Shown here piece after piece: positions 21,275-31,906 of a stretch of 64,000 bases of DNA; within the stretch, counting starts at the first letter, position 1; each line of letters opens with the position of its first letter. The DNA lies in the NCBI GenBank assembly GCA_946894095.1, contig OX335656.1:3611001-3675000 (forward strand), given 5' to 3'. This DNA is from Incurvaria masculella (lineage: Eukaryota; Arthropoda; Insecta; Lepidoptera; Incurvariidae). Below the pieces are notes generated by a model that was not told the origin of the DNA, ran no database searches, and saw nothing but the letters and a program-made list of their open reading frames with translations. Both the position numbers and the translations under genes were made by a program.

Positions 21275-21625
21275 AGTTCTTTTTACAGGGATCTTGTTAA
21301 GGGTTCTTTACCCAAAAGGTGCCAACGGAACCGGTCCATCGGTCCGTTTGTCCGTCTGTCACAGGGCTGTATCTCATAGAATAGATAGGCAGCTGAATTT
21401 TTCACAGAGTGTGCATTTCTTTTGCTGCTATAACAAATAGGTGAAATTTAAAAATAATGACAATTAAAGGGGGCCCCGTATAAAAAAACATAATTTTTTT
21501 ATGTTAAATCTTGTACGATCGTACGGACTTCGTGTGCGAGTCCGACTCGCTATGGGCTGGTTTTTCATTAATTTGTCCTTGTTTCACGGTCGATTCTGCA
21601 TACATATCGCATTCGTTGTGACGAA
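21275..21625 (-). repeat. Repeat family R copy 3 nested in a palindromic MITE
   Basis: Family R occupies about 21298-21569 on the minus strand (AAGGGTTCTTTACCC to GGGCTGGTTTTTC). It sits inside another repeat: AGTTCTTTTTACAGGGATC lies directly to the left, and ATTAATTTGTCCTTG with TTCACGGTCGATT directly to the right, which are contiguous in the family at 60830-61140. So family R inserted into the older element. Confidence 0.6.
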
Positions 21626-22204
21626 ACCGGTCGGATGTAGAACAAAAGCTCGGTACACGTTACATTACGAGTGTACGTTTGTACCGCGCCGGCAAGCAGA
21701 GCGCTCCACATACATTGAAACAATATATTTGTGACTAAACATCTTGTACACATGCAGGATGCATCCCACATGGGCCGTACGCATGACAATGAACCACGCC
21801 TTTAAAAAAAATGCTGATATTAGCAAAGACTACCACGGAACAATAATTAATGATGTTTCTTTTTTTCTTATTTAATAACAATCACTTGCCTTGACCTAGT
21901 GGATTCATTTATTATTCCACTGATCCTACTATTGACCTACTATTTTTATTGGGAAATATTTTCACCTTTTGGCTTTACCATTTTCCTATAGATTTTTCAG
22001 CTAAATCGTAGTGTTCGTCGTGTCGTGTTGCAAGATATTGCATGCCTAATGTATACACAAAACTTCAAGTGAAACGTGCATTCGAGCACTTTGGCAAAAA
22101 ATTAGGTCAAAGTCGCCTGCAGTGTTTAGCTTACTGAGCAGAAGTCATATTTTCAGCCATACTAAAGGTTCTTATTAAACCCACAATCATGCTCTCTTAG
22201 ACTA
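21626..22204. other. Intergenic, unassigned
   Basis: No gene. 21640-21790 reads GC-richer than its surroundings but neither strand holds a recognisable frame. Confidence 0.4.
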
Positions 22205-22748
22205 GGAGGTCGCAACAAAAATGGTAACGATAACGTAAATGGCTAAAACTGGGTTCACGGGATAAAGTAAAACCCTCTGAAGCTAAATGTGTCAGTCTGC
22301 CTGTTCCAAGTGGTTGCGTTAAGTAGATAAGGCGCCAGAAAAAGTAGTTATGGTGACCAAAAATACATATGATAAGGTAAATGGATGCAAATGACGAAGC
22401 ATGAAAGTATCAATACATACTTGCTTAGCAATACAAAAACTGAACAAATCTTTGGTTCCATTTAGTAGTTATAGGCGATTTAGGTGACAGATATAACTTT
22501 AGGTATATTTAAGTATTTAATTAAGTAACCGTCTGGTTATTGTTGTAAAATTAATGATAAATGTTTCCAGATAATCAGTATATTCATCAGCAGGTACATA
22601 CCAGCATCTATTTTATATAGCCAATCTAGAAAACGCAACCACTTGGGACGGGCAGACCGACATATTAAGCATCAGAGCGTTGGTCTCTAACATGTGAACC
22701 CAGATTCAGCCATTTACCTTATCGTGACCAAGAATGTCGTGACCTCCC
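22205..22748. mobile_element. Non-autonomous DNA element with long TIRs, copy 2
   Basis: By eye about 97% identical to 20221-20762 over the whole length, in the same orientation, with small indels. The flanks differ, so it is a separate insertion rather than part of a tandem duplication. Confidence 0.75.
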
Positions 22749-23040
22749 GGAATATCTTTGCATTTCCTTCAATGTGTTTAAATTCATCTCACATGCATAA
22801 ACATGTGATATTATAATTTCTAAATGAGCAAAATATCCCGTAGCAAATTCACACACAAAATATAAAACTGTGTCTTTTATACTTTCTAAGTTCGAACAGT
22901 ACAAAGGCAGAAGAGCTTTGGCCCGACATTCACACACAGGTGGCTTTAGCAGGTGCATTAACACGGAACAGTGGTCCCTGAGATAAATATCATAATATAA
23001 ACCTATGAGTAAGAAAGTTTTGATTTCAAACAGAGTGGTC

Positions 23041-23345
23041 AGTCTGAGTTCTCACCTAAATTGGCGTTTACGGAACTTCGAAGTTATCTAAAAACGTTAA
23101 ACCCCATACAAATGCTACTTATTCTGTGGTTTTACTTCTTCAAGCTGTCAATGTCAAACTCGGACTCCAGATTTGTACGAAAACGCGGAGTCGGCGTAAA
23201 CGGCAACGCCGACGTGAGTAAGCTGTCAAATCCAACTCAAGCTCGCAAATATTAGTTCGCTTAACGCTCCTCAATTTCTCCATACATTTGAAAACGCCAG
23301 TCGATCGGTTTGGCGTAAACGCCAATTTAGGTGACAACTGGAACT
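23041..23345. mobile_element. MITE with AGTCTGAGTTCTCACC ends, copy 2
   Basis: Shares both ends and much of the interior with 12555-12909, but its interior is inverted relative to that copy (the AAGTAAAACCACAGAAT block is near the left end here and near the right end there). Confidence 0.75.
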
Positions 23346-23480
23346 CCGGGCTCTGATGACAGATGTTGACGTTTTTAGGCTCGGATGCATGATAGCTTGT
23401 AAAATGTTATCCGTAATGATTACATTACACTGTGATGTAACAGATAGCTCGTCATCTGAAATCGCGTCTCACGAAACGTA

Positions 23481-24765
23481 TTAGGTTGGGGAAAAAGTTT
23501 CTTCGCATTTTTTAAGAAAATTCAAAACATTTTTTAATATGGTTTATTTACATTTAACTAAAGTATGTAGGTACCATTTTGTTCGATAACTTTTTGCCAT
23601 CTTGTAGGTAGGGACATGATCCCATTGCTATAGAAATATAGGGACTTCTGATCAATATACCGCGACAAGTGGTTTTGGCAGTCCTCTCGTGATGTTAACC
23701 TGACACTGCCTAAAGAATTCTGAAGAGACCTAAACAGGTGGAAATCTGAAGGTGCAAGGTCAGGACTATACGGCGGATGCATTAACACCTCCCAGCCAAA
23801 CTCTCTTAGTTTTTGCTGAGTGGCTAAAGATGTGTGAGGTCTAGCGTTATCATGATGAAAAACCACACCCCTTCTGTTGATTAATTCCGGCCGCTTTCTC
23901 TCAACTTCTTGCTTTAATCTCATCAGTTGTTCGCAGTAGAGTTCAGAATCGATGGTCCTGCCTGGTGGTAACAGCTCATAATGAATAATGCCCTTCCAAT
24001 CCCACCACACACACAGCATCACCTTGTTGCGAGTTAACCCGGGTTTCGCCACAGTCTGTGAAGCTTGACCGGCCTTTGACCACGACCTTTTTCGCACGTT
24101 ATTGTCGTACGTGATCCACTTTTCATCACCAGTTATCAGCTTCTTCAAAAATGGTTCGGTTTCATTACGTCGTAATAAAGAATCACAAATGAGTACACGG
24201 TTCATTAGGTTTCTTTCAGTGAGCTCGTGAGGTACCCAAATATCAAGCTTTTTTGTGTACCCAGTTTTTTTCAAATGCGCCAAAACTGTTTTGTGGTCAA
24301 TTCCTAGTTCTTCAGCTACGTCGTAACTACTGATATGCCGATCTTGCTCCACTTTTTCAATAATGGCATCCATTTTATCCGTAATAGGGCGACCAGAGCG
24401 ACGTGCATCTTTGACATCAAAATTTCCGGATTGAAAACGCTTAAACCAAATTTGTGCTACTCTCACAGACACTGCACTAGGTCCATAAACATCGCAAATT
24501 TTTTTCGCGGCTTGCGTTGCATTTTTACCTTTTTTGTAGTAAAATTTTTAAATGTATCGAATTTCTTCATTAGATTCACTCATTTTGACAGTACGAAAAA
24601 CAAATGAGAATCACACATTTTCCTAATTTGAATTTGGAATTATGTTCTTTAAAATTTAAACTTTCAATGATACCAAAACCAGCCAGATACAAATAGTATA
24701 GCCAAAGAGATTTTATTACAAGTTCATACATACTATAATGCGAAAAGACTTTTTCCCCGACCTAT
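23481..24765 (-). mobile_element. Mariner-family DNA transposon, nearly intact
   Basis: 1285 bp, the usual mariner length. The terminal inverted repeats are about 29 bp with four differences: TTAGGTTGGGGAAAAAGTTT at the left and, read inward, ATAGGTCGGGGAAAAAGTCT at the right. TA dinucleotides flank both ends (23479-23480, 24766-24767), matching the TA target-site duplication of the superfamily. Confidence 0.93.
23558..24583 (-). pseudogene. Mariner transposase with one early stop codon
   Basis: Cut-and-paste transposase with a D,D34D catalytic triad, seen in TGDEKWITYDN, FHHDNARPHTS and YSPDLAPSDFHLF; the N-terminal half is the helix-turn-helix DNA-binding part (VAEELGIDHKTV). The family start is the ATG at 24581-24583, but codon 12 is TAA at 24548-24550. 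The rest of the frame, to the stop at 23558, is uninterrupted; the longest frame without a stop starts at 24472. One substitution therefore separates it from an open frame, so the copy is young but presumably inactive unless translated from an internal start. Confidence 0.9.
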
Positions 24766-24767
24766 TA

Positions 24768-26016
24768 TTTAGTCAAAGTTAAATTGAACACCAACAGGCC
24801 CTCCAAACAATCGGCAAACAAATGTTCAATATAGCCTCGCATCTTTCAGTAGTGCCTAAGATGATTTATTGCTATTCTTTTCCAACAGCATAATAAAACT
24901 GGGAAAGTTGACTAATGGAAGCGCCATCTAATGTCAACAAACAAACAAACATTTGCTCTGCGAGCTGCAACCTGGCGCAGCTACCGTCGAATATGTTGGT
25001 TTGCTATCAACATTGGATATGCCAATAGGCTGTATAAGCCACGGCCTAAAAGCGGCTGACATGTAGGCCGCAGCCTAGGGATGGCAGCACTTTGCTTTCA
25101 CAAATTGGAGTGGCCTCCATACTTAACTCATATTAGCACAGCTGATTCCCAGTCTTATTATACAAGACAATTTTGAGACAGTTTGGTCGGCCTGCCCGAT
25201 TTTGCGGACAGGGCGAGTATTATAAACGACAGTAATTCTTCAGTGTTGTGTGTCATCTGTTGTGTGTCGTCAATCGATGCTAATAATTATAATAAGCGCT
25301 CAGCCATAGTCAAAACAAACCATAAATATATTGTTAATCAATTTTAGATGAACATGTATAAGTAATTAATTTTATACAATAAACTTTTATTTTTTATTTT
25401 ACCTACGGGTAAATAAATCAGATCGACATATTTTGTACTGCATATGTATGCATGCACGTATATGCAAACGAGAGGAGTCGAGCGCCACTCGCGCAGGTTT
25501 ATACTTGCTTTGTAGCATCGCTTCGCCGAACTGCGAATATCAGTTTTCTACATTACATTGTTATATCGCTGTCTCTTTCTTTTCGTATGTCATATTTGAG
25601 AGATAAATTAACTGTCAAAATCCTGTTTGTTATTTTACCCCTTAGACGGCTCGCAAGAAAAAATCACTCCATAGACAATAACAAAACGCATACGTGAATT
25701 AGCTGACTACCGATTTTTGGAAACCCCAATCAAAACTTAGCGTATTATGTTTGACCGAAAAAAAACTCATTTGGAACGGTTCGAATAGCAGAACATCATA
25801 ATGGGGTGGTTTTGTATTTAATATCAGATGTGCTGAGTGGTTAGAGGTGTCGAGGCAATAATTGCAAAGCAATCTGCATATCGAAAACGTCTTTCCTTGT
25901 CCTCCATTGAAATAAATTATATTAGTATCTTTTCTCTTCCAACTGAATGAAGAATCACCCTTGGAATATTTGCAACTACTGCATAACGACCCAGTACGGC
26001 ACGCATTACAATTGTA
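24768..26016. other. Intergenic downstream of Cdk5
   Basis: No gene or dated repeat seen. An AATAAA on the minus strand at 25386-25391 could serve as a Cdk5 polyadenylation signal, about 630 bp after the stop. The frames at 25452-25697 do not resemble known proteins. Confidence 0.35.
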
Positions 26017-28987
26017 TTAGCACCGATCTTTGACCGCCGGATTGAGGTCGTGAAAGTAGGGGTGTGCCATGGCATCGTCGGCGGGCAGGCGGAGCGTGGG
26101 GTTGCAGACGAGGAGGCGCGCCAGCAGGTCGCGACCGCGAGCCGGCAGCCGCGGCACCACCTGCGCCAGCGTCATCGTCGGAGCGTAGATGGGCAACGGT
26201 CGGAAGTCTGGTAGTTGGCTCACGCCGGGCCAACTCTCTTCGGTGGGGGTACCTGAAAAGGAATAGCATATTTTTCTAGCATTTTTGGCATAGTCGAAAG
26301 GGGTATTTCACCAATAGTGCAAAAACCTTGCAATAAATACTCAATATGTATAATTATTAGGTTATTAGGTTAAGGGCCTTTTTCACCTGCTGCTGATTAG
26401 CTTAGTCGCCACATATTAGGGGCCTTTCTTAGCAGTTTGCAATCAATATCAGTACAATATAATCAGCACTTTTAATAAAGACCCTTTAAGTGTTGATTAA
26501 AATAAATCAGCACTTGGTGAAAACCAGGCTAAGTAATTCATAATTTATAATTTAAGACTTTTCACATTGTGGGTTGTTGTTTCCTAGTAGTTCTTAGGTC
26601 TTTTGCCTTAGACAGTTCTACCAATGTAAGTTTGGCACTAGCATTTAGGTATGAAATCATAATTGTACTATATCGTTAATGTGGACGAAAAAAAAACATA
26701 AATTATAGACCAGTGAAGTTTCTTTGCGGGTTCTTCTTCACTGAGTTCATCGAATCCGCAGATCAATCTAATTGTGACATGACTAACGCCCATTGCCACC
26801 ACCTCCAGCTACAAAAATCCCAAAGTTACTTTTCAGTTACACCATACAAATATGCCATGTAAAGGAAAGTTACTTATCTGATTTCAGGTAACTGGAGGTG
26901 GAGAAAACAGGGGTAAGTGTAGTTTGACTACCAAAAGTGAAATGAAGTTACAAGTAATCGCAATTTGGAGGAAGGGTTAGCCAGGCCTGCTACATGAGGC
27001 GTGAGGTGGTTGAAAATATCAATTTGGGTACGCATTTAACCCTTTCCCCGCCAGGAACGTATATATCCGTCAGAGCAAGGCATTCTGCATGCGCCATCGT
27101 CGGATATATCCGACACAAAACTACTCCACTTCAAACATTAATAAAACTTTACAGATTACGAAATAATGTGTTTTATTTACATAATTGCACAGTACATACC
27201 AGCGTTCATTAGATTTCTACTGTTTCAACAGTGGAAACACACACTATTTGCAACAAAACAGACCAGAATTCAAGACTGCATATTATCGAAGTAATTGTAG
27301 TGTGGCGTATTGAGAAGGATTATGCCAAAAAACCTTGGCGGTGAAAGGGTTAAGGAAATGTTCAGTCAAAACATGTTTGCCCCATGCATTAATTCAGGCG
27401 AATCAGATGAGTTTATTGAGTGTGTGAATGACTAGGCAGCCTGAAAACAGTTGCAACATGACATTATATTTGCGAAATGGAATCAATCTAACATCAAATT
27501 GAATGGTCAAATTATCCTGAGTAAATAATAGTAAAGAAAATAAAACAGGACATGAATTTTATTAACTCGTTGAAAACCAAGGCAAAACTGGCATACTTCC
27601 AGTTCAGGCCATGTAGGGACATCCCGTGGCAGACACACGCCTTTATTCCATTGGAGCCATGGGGCGTAACATATTACTGCTAGTCAGAGACGATTTAAAT
27701 CACGTGTACTGAGCCTGAGTTGGTTGGCTTTAAAAATGCATTCATGTAACTTAAAAAATATGGCTTCTTTTATAAGAACTTCACAGGTTATTCCTGTGGG
27801 TTTAAATATCAGTAAGAGAAAGTATTTAACTTCATTTTTCTTGAAAATTACTAAACTTAATTTGCATAAGTTTAAAGGGTTTTAAATTCCAAAAAAACAC
27901 CGATGGTGCAAATTAGCGGTTGCTCGCTTTAAAAATGTTTTATTTTGAAACACTTTCATCAATACAAATATCTTCAGCAGGAGTATAATGCGTATTAAAG
28001 TTATAATTTGATTATGCAACCTGACATGGATGGCTAATACCGCACAACTACCGTTATGATATTAGCCCAATACACCAAATTCCAGAAGGTTTGAGGTGCC
28101 ATGCCATCTCCTTTATGAGAACGGCTACATTGGGCTGGATGGAAAACACGGACAATTTTTCATTGCCGCTTCGACCATCTTTTCATCCAATGCGATGGTA
28201 CCAATCCGGGCGGGCTTTAACCCTACCACCTAATAGGGGAAGGGGACCTACAGTTTTACATGGATTCCGAACCATGGAGCAGCTCGCATTTGTGACGAAA
28301 TACACTTTTCGAACTCGGAATTTAATTACCTAGAAGTTTGAATATTCTCTTCAATTGGTCATCGACGTCGGAGCCAGGGAAGAGAGGACGGCCAGAGTTA
28401 GCTAGTTCGGCGAATATGCACCCAGCGGACCACATGTCGATGCTTGTCGTGTAGAGCTTCGCACCAAACAGGACGTCAGGCGGCCGATACCAAAGTGTTA
28501 CGACTTCAGCCGAATAACATTTAACAGGAATACCAAATGCACGCGCTAGACCAAAATCTGCCAATTTCAACTCTCCGTTACGGTTAATAAGGAGGTTCTG
28601 CGGCTTGAGATCGCGATGAAGCACATTGTGAGTGTGGCAGAACGCAAGTCCCCGCAACAGCTGATGCATGAACGAAGCAACAACATTCAGTTCGACGTCC
28701 CCATTGAGGCTGTCGAAATACTTCTTGAGATCCTGGTCACAGTGTTCAAACACGAGCGTGAGCTTCCTCTCTCCGTGGACGACATCGTATAGGCGTACGA
28801 TATTGCGGTGCTTCAGTTCTTTCAGCAAGCAGATCTCGCGGAGCGCCGAACTCGGAACTCCCTCGTCGTCGTCGTCCAGACGGACGCGCTTCAGCGCCAC
28901 CACCTCGTGAGTCTCCTTGTGTTTCGCCTTGAACACGGTACCGTAAGTGCCCTCTCCAATTTTCTCTAGTTTTTCGTATTTCTGCAT
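26017..28987 (-). CDS. Cdk5: Cyclin-dependent kinase 5, complete, 2 exons
   Basis: Proline-directed Ser/Thr kinase activated by p35-type partners, important in neurons. Exon 1 is 28987-28330 and exon 2 is 26252-26017; the donor GTAATT and acceptor TTTCAG join a GGT codon and give 297 aa (human 292). Visible: glycine loop GEGTYGTV with Thr14 and Tyr15, VALK (Lys33), the PSSALRE helix that identifies Cdk5, [13 protein letters not shown], and Ser159 in [14 protein letters not shown] where cell-cycle CDKs carry Thr. Exon 2 supplies the C-lobe end ([30 protein letters not shown]). The short tail after HPYF is a few residues longer than in vertebrates. The 2.1-kb intron carries several repeats. FKBP8 starts 2.9 kb away in the opposite direction. 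Confidence 0.96.
26336..26960 (+). repeat. Interspersed repeat carrying two nested insertions
   Basis: The same repeat is at 42890-43260 (ACTCAATATGTATAATTATT, TTCACATTGTGGGTTGTTG, GGGTTCTTCTTCACTGA). Here it is interrupted twice: at about 26380-26525 by a unit with inverted ends (CCTTTTTCACCTGCTGCTGA against its diverged partner CAGCACTTGGTGAAAACC), and at about 26785-26915 by a unit with CCACCTCCAG and its inverse CTGGAGGTGG. The other copy reads straight through both points. Confidence 0.65.
27040..27349. mobile_element. TTAA-flanked MITE, piggyBac-like, in the Cdk5 intron
   Basis: Exactly bounded by TTAA at 27036-27039 and 27350-27353. The ends are inverted repeats of about 14-18 bp (CCCTTTCCCCGCCA against CCCTTTCACCGCCA). 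A TTAA target and CCC-starting ends fit the piggyBac superfamily. 310 bp, noncoding, with a GGATATATCC palindrome near 27105. Confidence 0.75.
28005..28320 (-). mobile_element. SINE body, head missing, next to the Cdk5 exon 1 donor
   Basis: Matches the body and tail of the SINE at 15113-15530. It stops at about 28320, only some 10 bp from the last base of Cdk5 exon 1 (28330), so the SINE lies immediately inside the intron. The tRNA-like head is absent. Confidence 0.7.
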
Positions 28988-29667
28988 TATTTCAAACTAC
29001 CACTCCGCCGACGTGCAATCACTGATCACAGAATATAAAACTAGCAGACTCAGCTGTTCTATGATTAATGAATCTGTCAATACGATGGTTTCTGCAGCGT
29101 GATCCGAATTGAGCTTCCAACGTATTCACTGATTCAAGCCATCAGGAATTTCAACTTGAACCTAGCGAGCTCACCTGAAAAATCTGTCAAAGCTGTCAGA
29201 TACCATGCAAAATAAATCGGAATGGATTTGAAAAAATATTAACTCAATCCATGTAATTGGAATGACTCATTTTTATTCTAGTTATTGCAAAAATAAATGG
29301 TTCTTAATTCAATATCAAAAATTTATTCAATATTAAATAAAATAAGTCGTGGGAAAGAAAATATCACAAAAACATAACGTTTCGTACGTCTAATAATATT
29401 TCGTTTCATACTCTGTGCTGATCAATGACATTTAAATTTGTTTGATGACCTATTAAAGCTCTTCCTCTAAACCTTATTCTAACTGCTTCATGGAATATAT
29501 CTTTCATCTAAAAACTTGTAAATCAAACTTGACAATAATGACAGTTTTGACGTTTTTAAGATGAGGTCACTTCCCCATTAGATTAAATACCTAGCCGGAG
29601 CATTACGCTAATGCGAAATACAGGTCGACTGAAATTTTTAAATGAGGGACAAAAATATTTAAGACCG
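28988..29667. other. Cdk5 upstream region
   Basis: Probably holds the Cdk5 5' UTR and promoter just right of 28987. No TATA box stands out, and the rest is AT-rich without recognised features. Confidence 0.4.
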
Positions 29668-29918
29668 AGTTTTTTAGGGTTTTGTACCCAAAGGGTGCCA
29701 ACGGACCCCTATTATTAAGCCTCCGCAGTCCGTCCGTCTGTCAGCAGACTGTATCTCATGAACCTTAACAGGTATATAGCTGTTTTTATACAGAGGGTTT
29801 ATTTCTATTGCTGCTATAATAAATCATATGAATAATTGAAAACGAATATGTTTTTTTTTGTTAAATCTTATTAGATGGTACGGATGCGCGAGATGAACCA
29901 TTGGCCGGTTTTTTTATC
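29668..29918 (-). repeat. Repeat family R, copy 4
   Basis: TTAGGGTTTTGTACCC at the left, a GTCCGTCC run near 29730 and TTGGCCGGTTTTTTT at the right, all in minus orientation. The palindromic GAGTCGGACTC block is largely lost. Confidence 0.65.
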
Positions 29919-30099
29919 AAGATACACTCAAAAAGTTAATGTCTTTGGTATTATGCTTATACTATTAAATCTCCGTTGACACCGCTATTTTTTTATTTTA
30001 GCGAAAGTAAAACTCAAAATGTAACTTAAAAATAACGTGTGTGACTCCTTCAACGGCATCGTATAAGGAGCGGCCCGAAAGGAGTATGTTAATCCATGA

Positions 30100-30770
30100 G
30101 CAAAGCTTTGGTGGAATGCCGAAGGACGGGAGCTTGCTTAGAAGGTGCCACGGTACCAAACACGGTCAAAGGCTTTGGCGATTGCCAATGCCACTGCCAG
30201 CGACTCCCCAAAATGGTCCAGGCTCTCAGCCCATATATGCGAAGCTGCCCATATCTTTCAAGTAGCAGGTGCAATTTTGAGGCTGATTTGTCCACCTGGC
30301 ACGAACCGCATAAAGGAATGGCGAAAGACAACTGCCCTGTGACACGCCTGCCATAATCAGCCACGTGGATGTGTAATGTCCATCCACCGATACATAAAAC
30401 TGACGTCCGTCATGGAACGGCGCTACTGTCCTCGGAATTGCTCTTTCTTCCTTCTTCTGCGGGCAAAAATAAGGACAGATATATTGTAGATTTAAAATTG
30501 TCACTGGCCAGAGACGGTGCACTCCACATTTAGTATCAGACACGCTTTACACGTTACATTCTAGTTGTAAGACACCCTTGTAAAATGTAATGCTGACACA
30601 CTCGCCCACGGGTGAGCCCCTGTACATACAACTGACTAGGCAAATAAATTATCTCTGAATCTGAATCTGAATCCTCGGAATTGCAAGTGCTGTGGTGATC
30701 TCCAGCAGCATGTGCAGGAGCCCTGCATGCAATACACCGTCGAACGCCTTCTCGATATCGATCTTCTCTT
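30100..30770 (-). mobile_element. Rearranged LINE reverse transcriptase fragments
   Basis: On the minus strand, 30770-30650 encodes an RT motif A (DIEKAFDGVLHAGLL), 30480-30330 encodes motif B (VSVDGHYTSTW, AGVSQGSCLSPFLYAV), and 30225-30140 again encodes a motif A (AIAKAFDRVWYRG). Two motif A copies around one motif B mean pieces of at least two elements, or a rearranged one. The frames are broken. Confidence 0.6.
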
Positions 30771-31320
30771 TCTGAGTTGGATAAGTGCATTTCGTTACGA
30801 ATGCGAGCTGTTCCATGGTTCGGATCCCATGTAAAACTGTAGGTCCCCTTCCCCTACTAGGTGGTAGGGTTAAGCCCGCCCGGGTTGGTACCACCGCATT
30901 AGATGAAACTATGGTTGAAGCGGCAATAAAAAAATTGTCCGTGTTTTCTATCCAGTTCAATGTAGCCGTGCTCAGAAAGGGATTATCAAATCAATCATCA
31001 ATCATCAAAAGTTATGTAAGTGTCGTCGCACTCTAATTTGATCTTCTCTTTCTGAGTTGAATAAGTGCATTTCGTTACGAATTCGAGCTGTTCCATGGTT
31101 CGGATGCCATCTAAAACTGTAGGTCCCCTACCCTACTAGGTGGTAGGGTTAAGCCCGCCCGGGTTGGTACCACCGCATTAGATGAAACTATGGTTGAAGC
31201 GGCAATGAAAAAATTGTCCGTGTTTTCTATCCAGTTCAATGTAGCCGTGCTCAGGAAGGGATTATCAAATCAATCATTAATCATTAAATGTTATGTAAGT
31301 GTCGTCGCACTCTAATTTGA
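30761..31320 (+). repeat. Tandem duplication of a SINE body, 2 x 280 bp
   Basis: Units 30761-31040 and 31041-31320 have the same length and very similar sequence: both start ATCTTCTCTTTCTGAGTTG and end GTCGTCGCACTCTAATTTGA. Each contains the SINE body from TGCATTTCGTTACGAAT to GTGCTCAG but not the usual SINE tail; instead both end in a private 75-bp segment. So one truncated SINE was duplicated together with its flank. Confidence 0.75.
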
Positions 31321-31906
31321 ATAATTCGAAAGGGACAACACTAGGGTGACTCGTGGTCTTCTTTTTACTAGAGCGTTGTGACTAACAAGTGAGTCTCCGG
31401 TGATACACAAGTGCGAATATCATGAGTAGACCCCCAGACGTTTTCCAATCCTGTCTTTTATCAGTGCATTCTCCTGTTCCAAAACAATTAATAATAGAAT
31501 GCATACATAGACCATCGCTGGTAAAAACGAATTTTGTTTATTTCATAATACATCAGAAATATTTTAAAGTATTTAATACGAAAGTTACACTACCTGAATT
31601 CTGTCACCAGAAGTACGTTGACCGTACGAGTGCTGTCATATTGCTGACATATGTCAACTGCTGTCAACTCATGCTTTCGTGTTTGTTGGCTGGATGGGAT
31701 AGTTGGTACTCCGTTGTTTGTGTTTGCGGATCAGCTGGTCTGCTGATATTTTATTAGGTGCCGTTTAAAGTGCCCTTTCAGCGATTCCAAATCGAGCGTA
31801 TTTCGTTTACCGTCTTAAGGAAAAGATCATCAAAGGCGAAAGTGCGTTGGTCCGGTTTAGTGACGTCACGATCTGCGAAGAGTGGTGATCACGCAATATT
31901 TGGAAG
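31321..31906 (+). other. FKBP8 upstream and 5' UTR
   Basis: Unique sequence before the FKBP8 start, presumably containing its promoter. A plus-strand frame at 31422-31757 has no resemblance to known proteins. No TATA box stands out. Confidence 0.4.

Noticed and set aside
31422..31757. 111-residue plus-strand frame upstream of FKBP8
   Set aside because: No similarity or splice link to FKBP8; best treated as upstream noncoding sequence.
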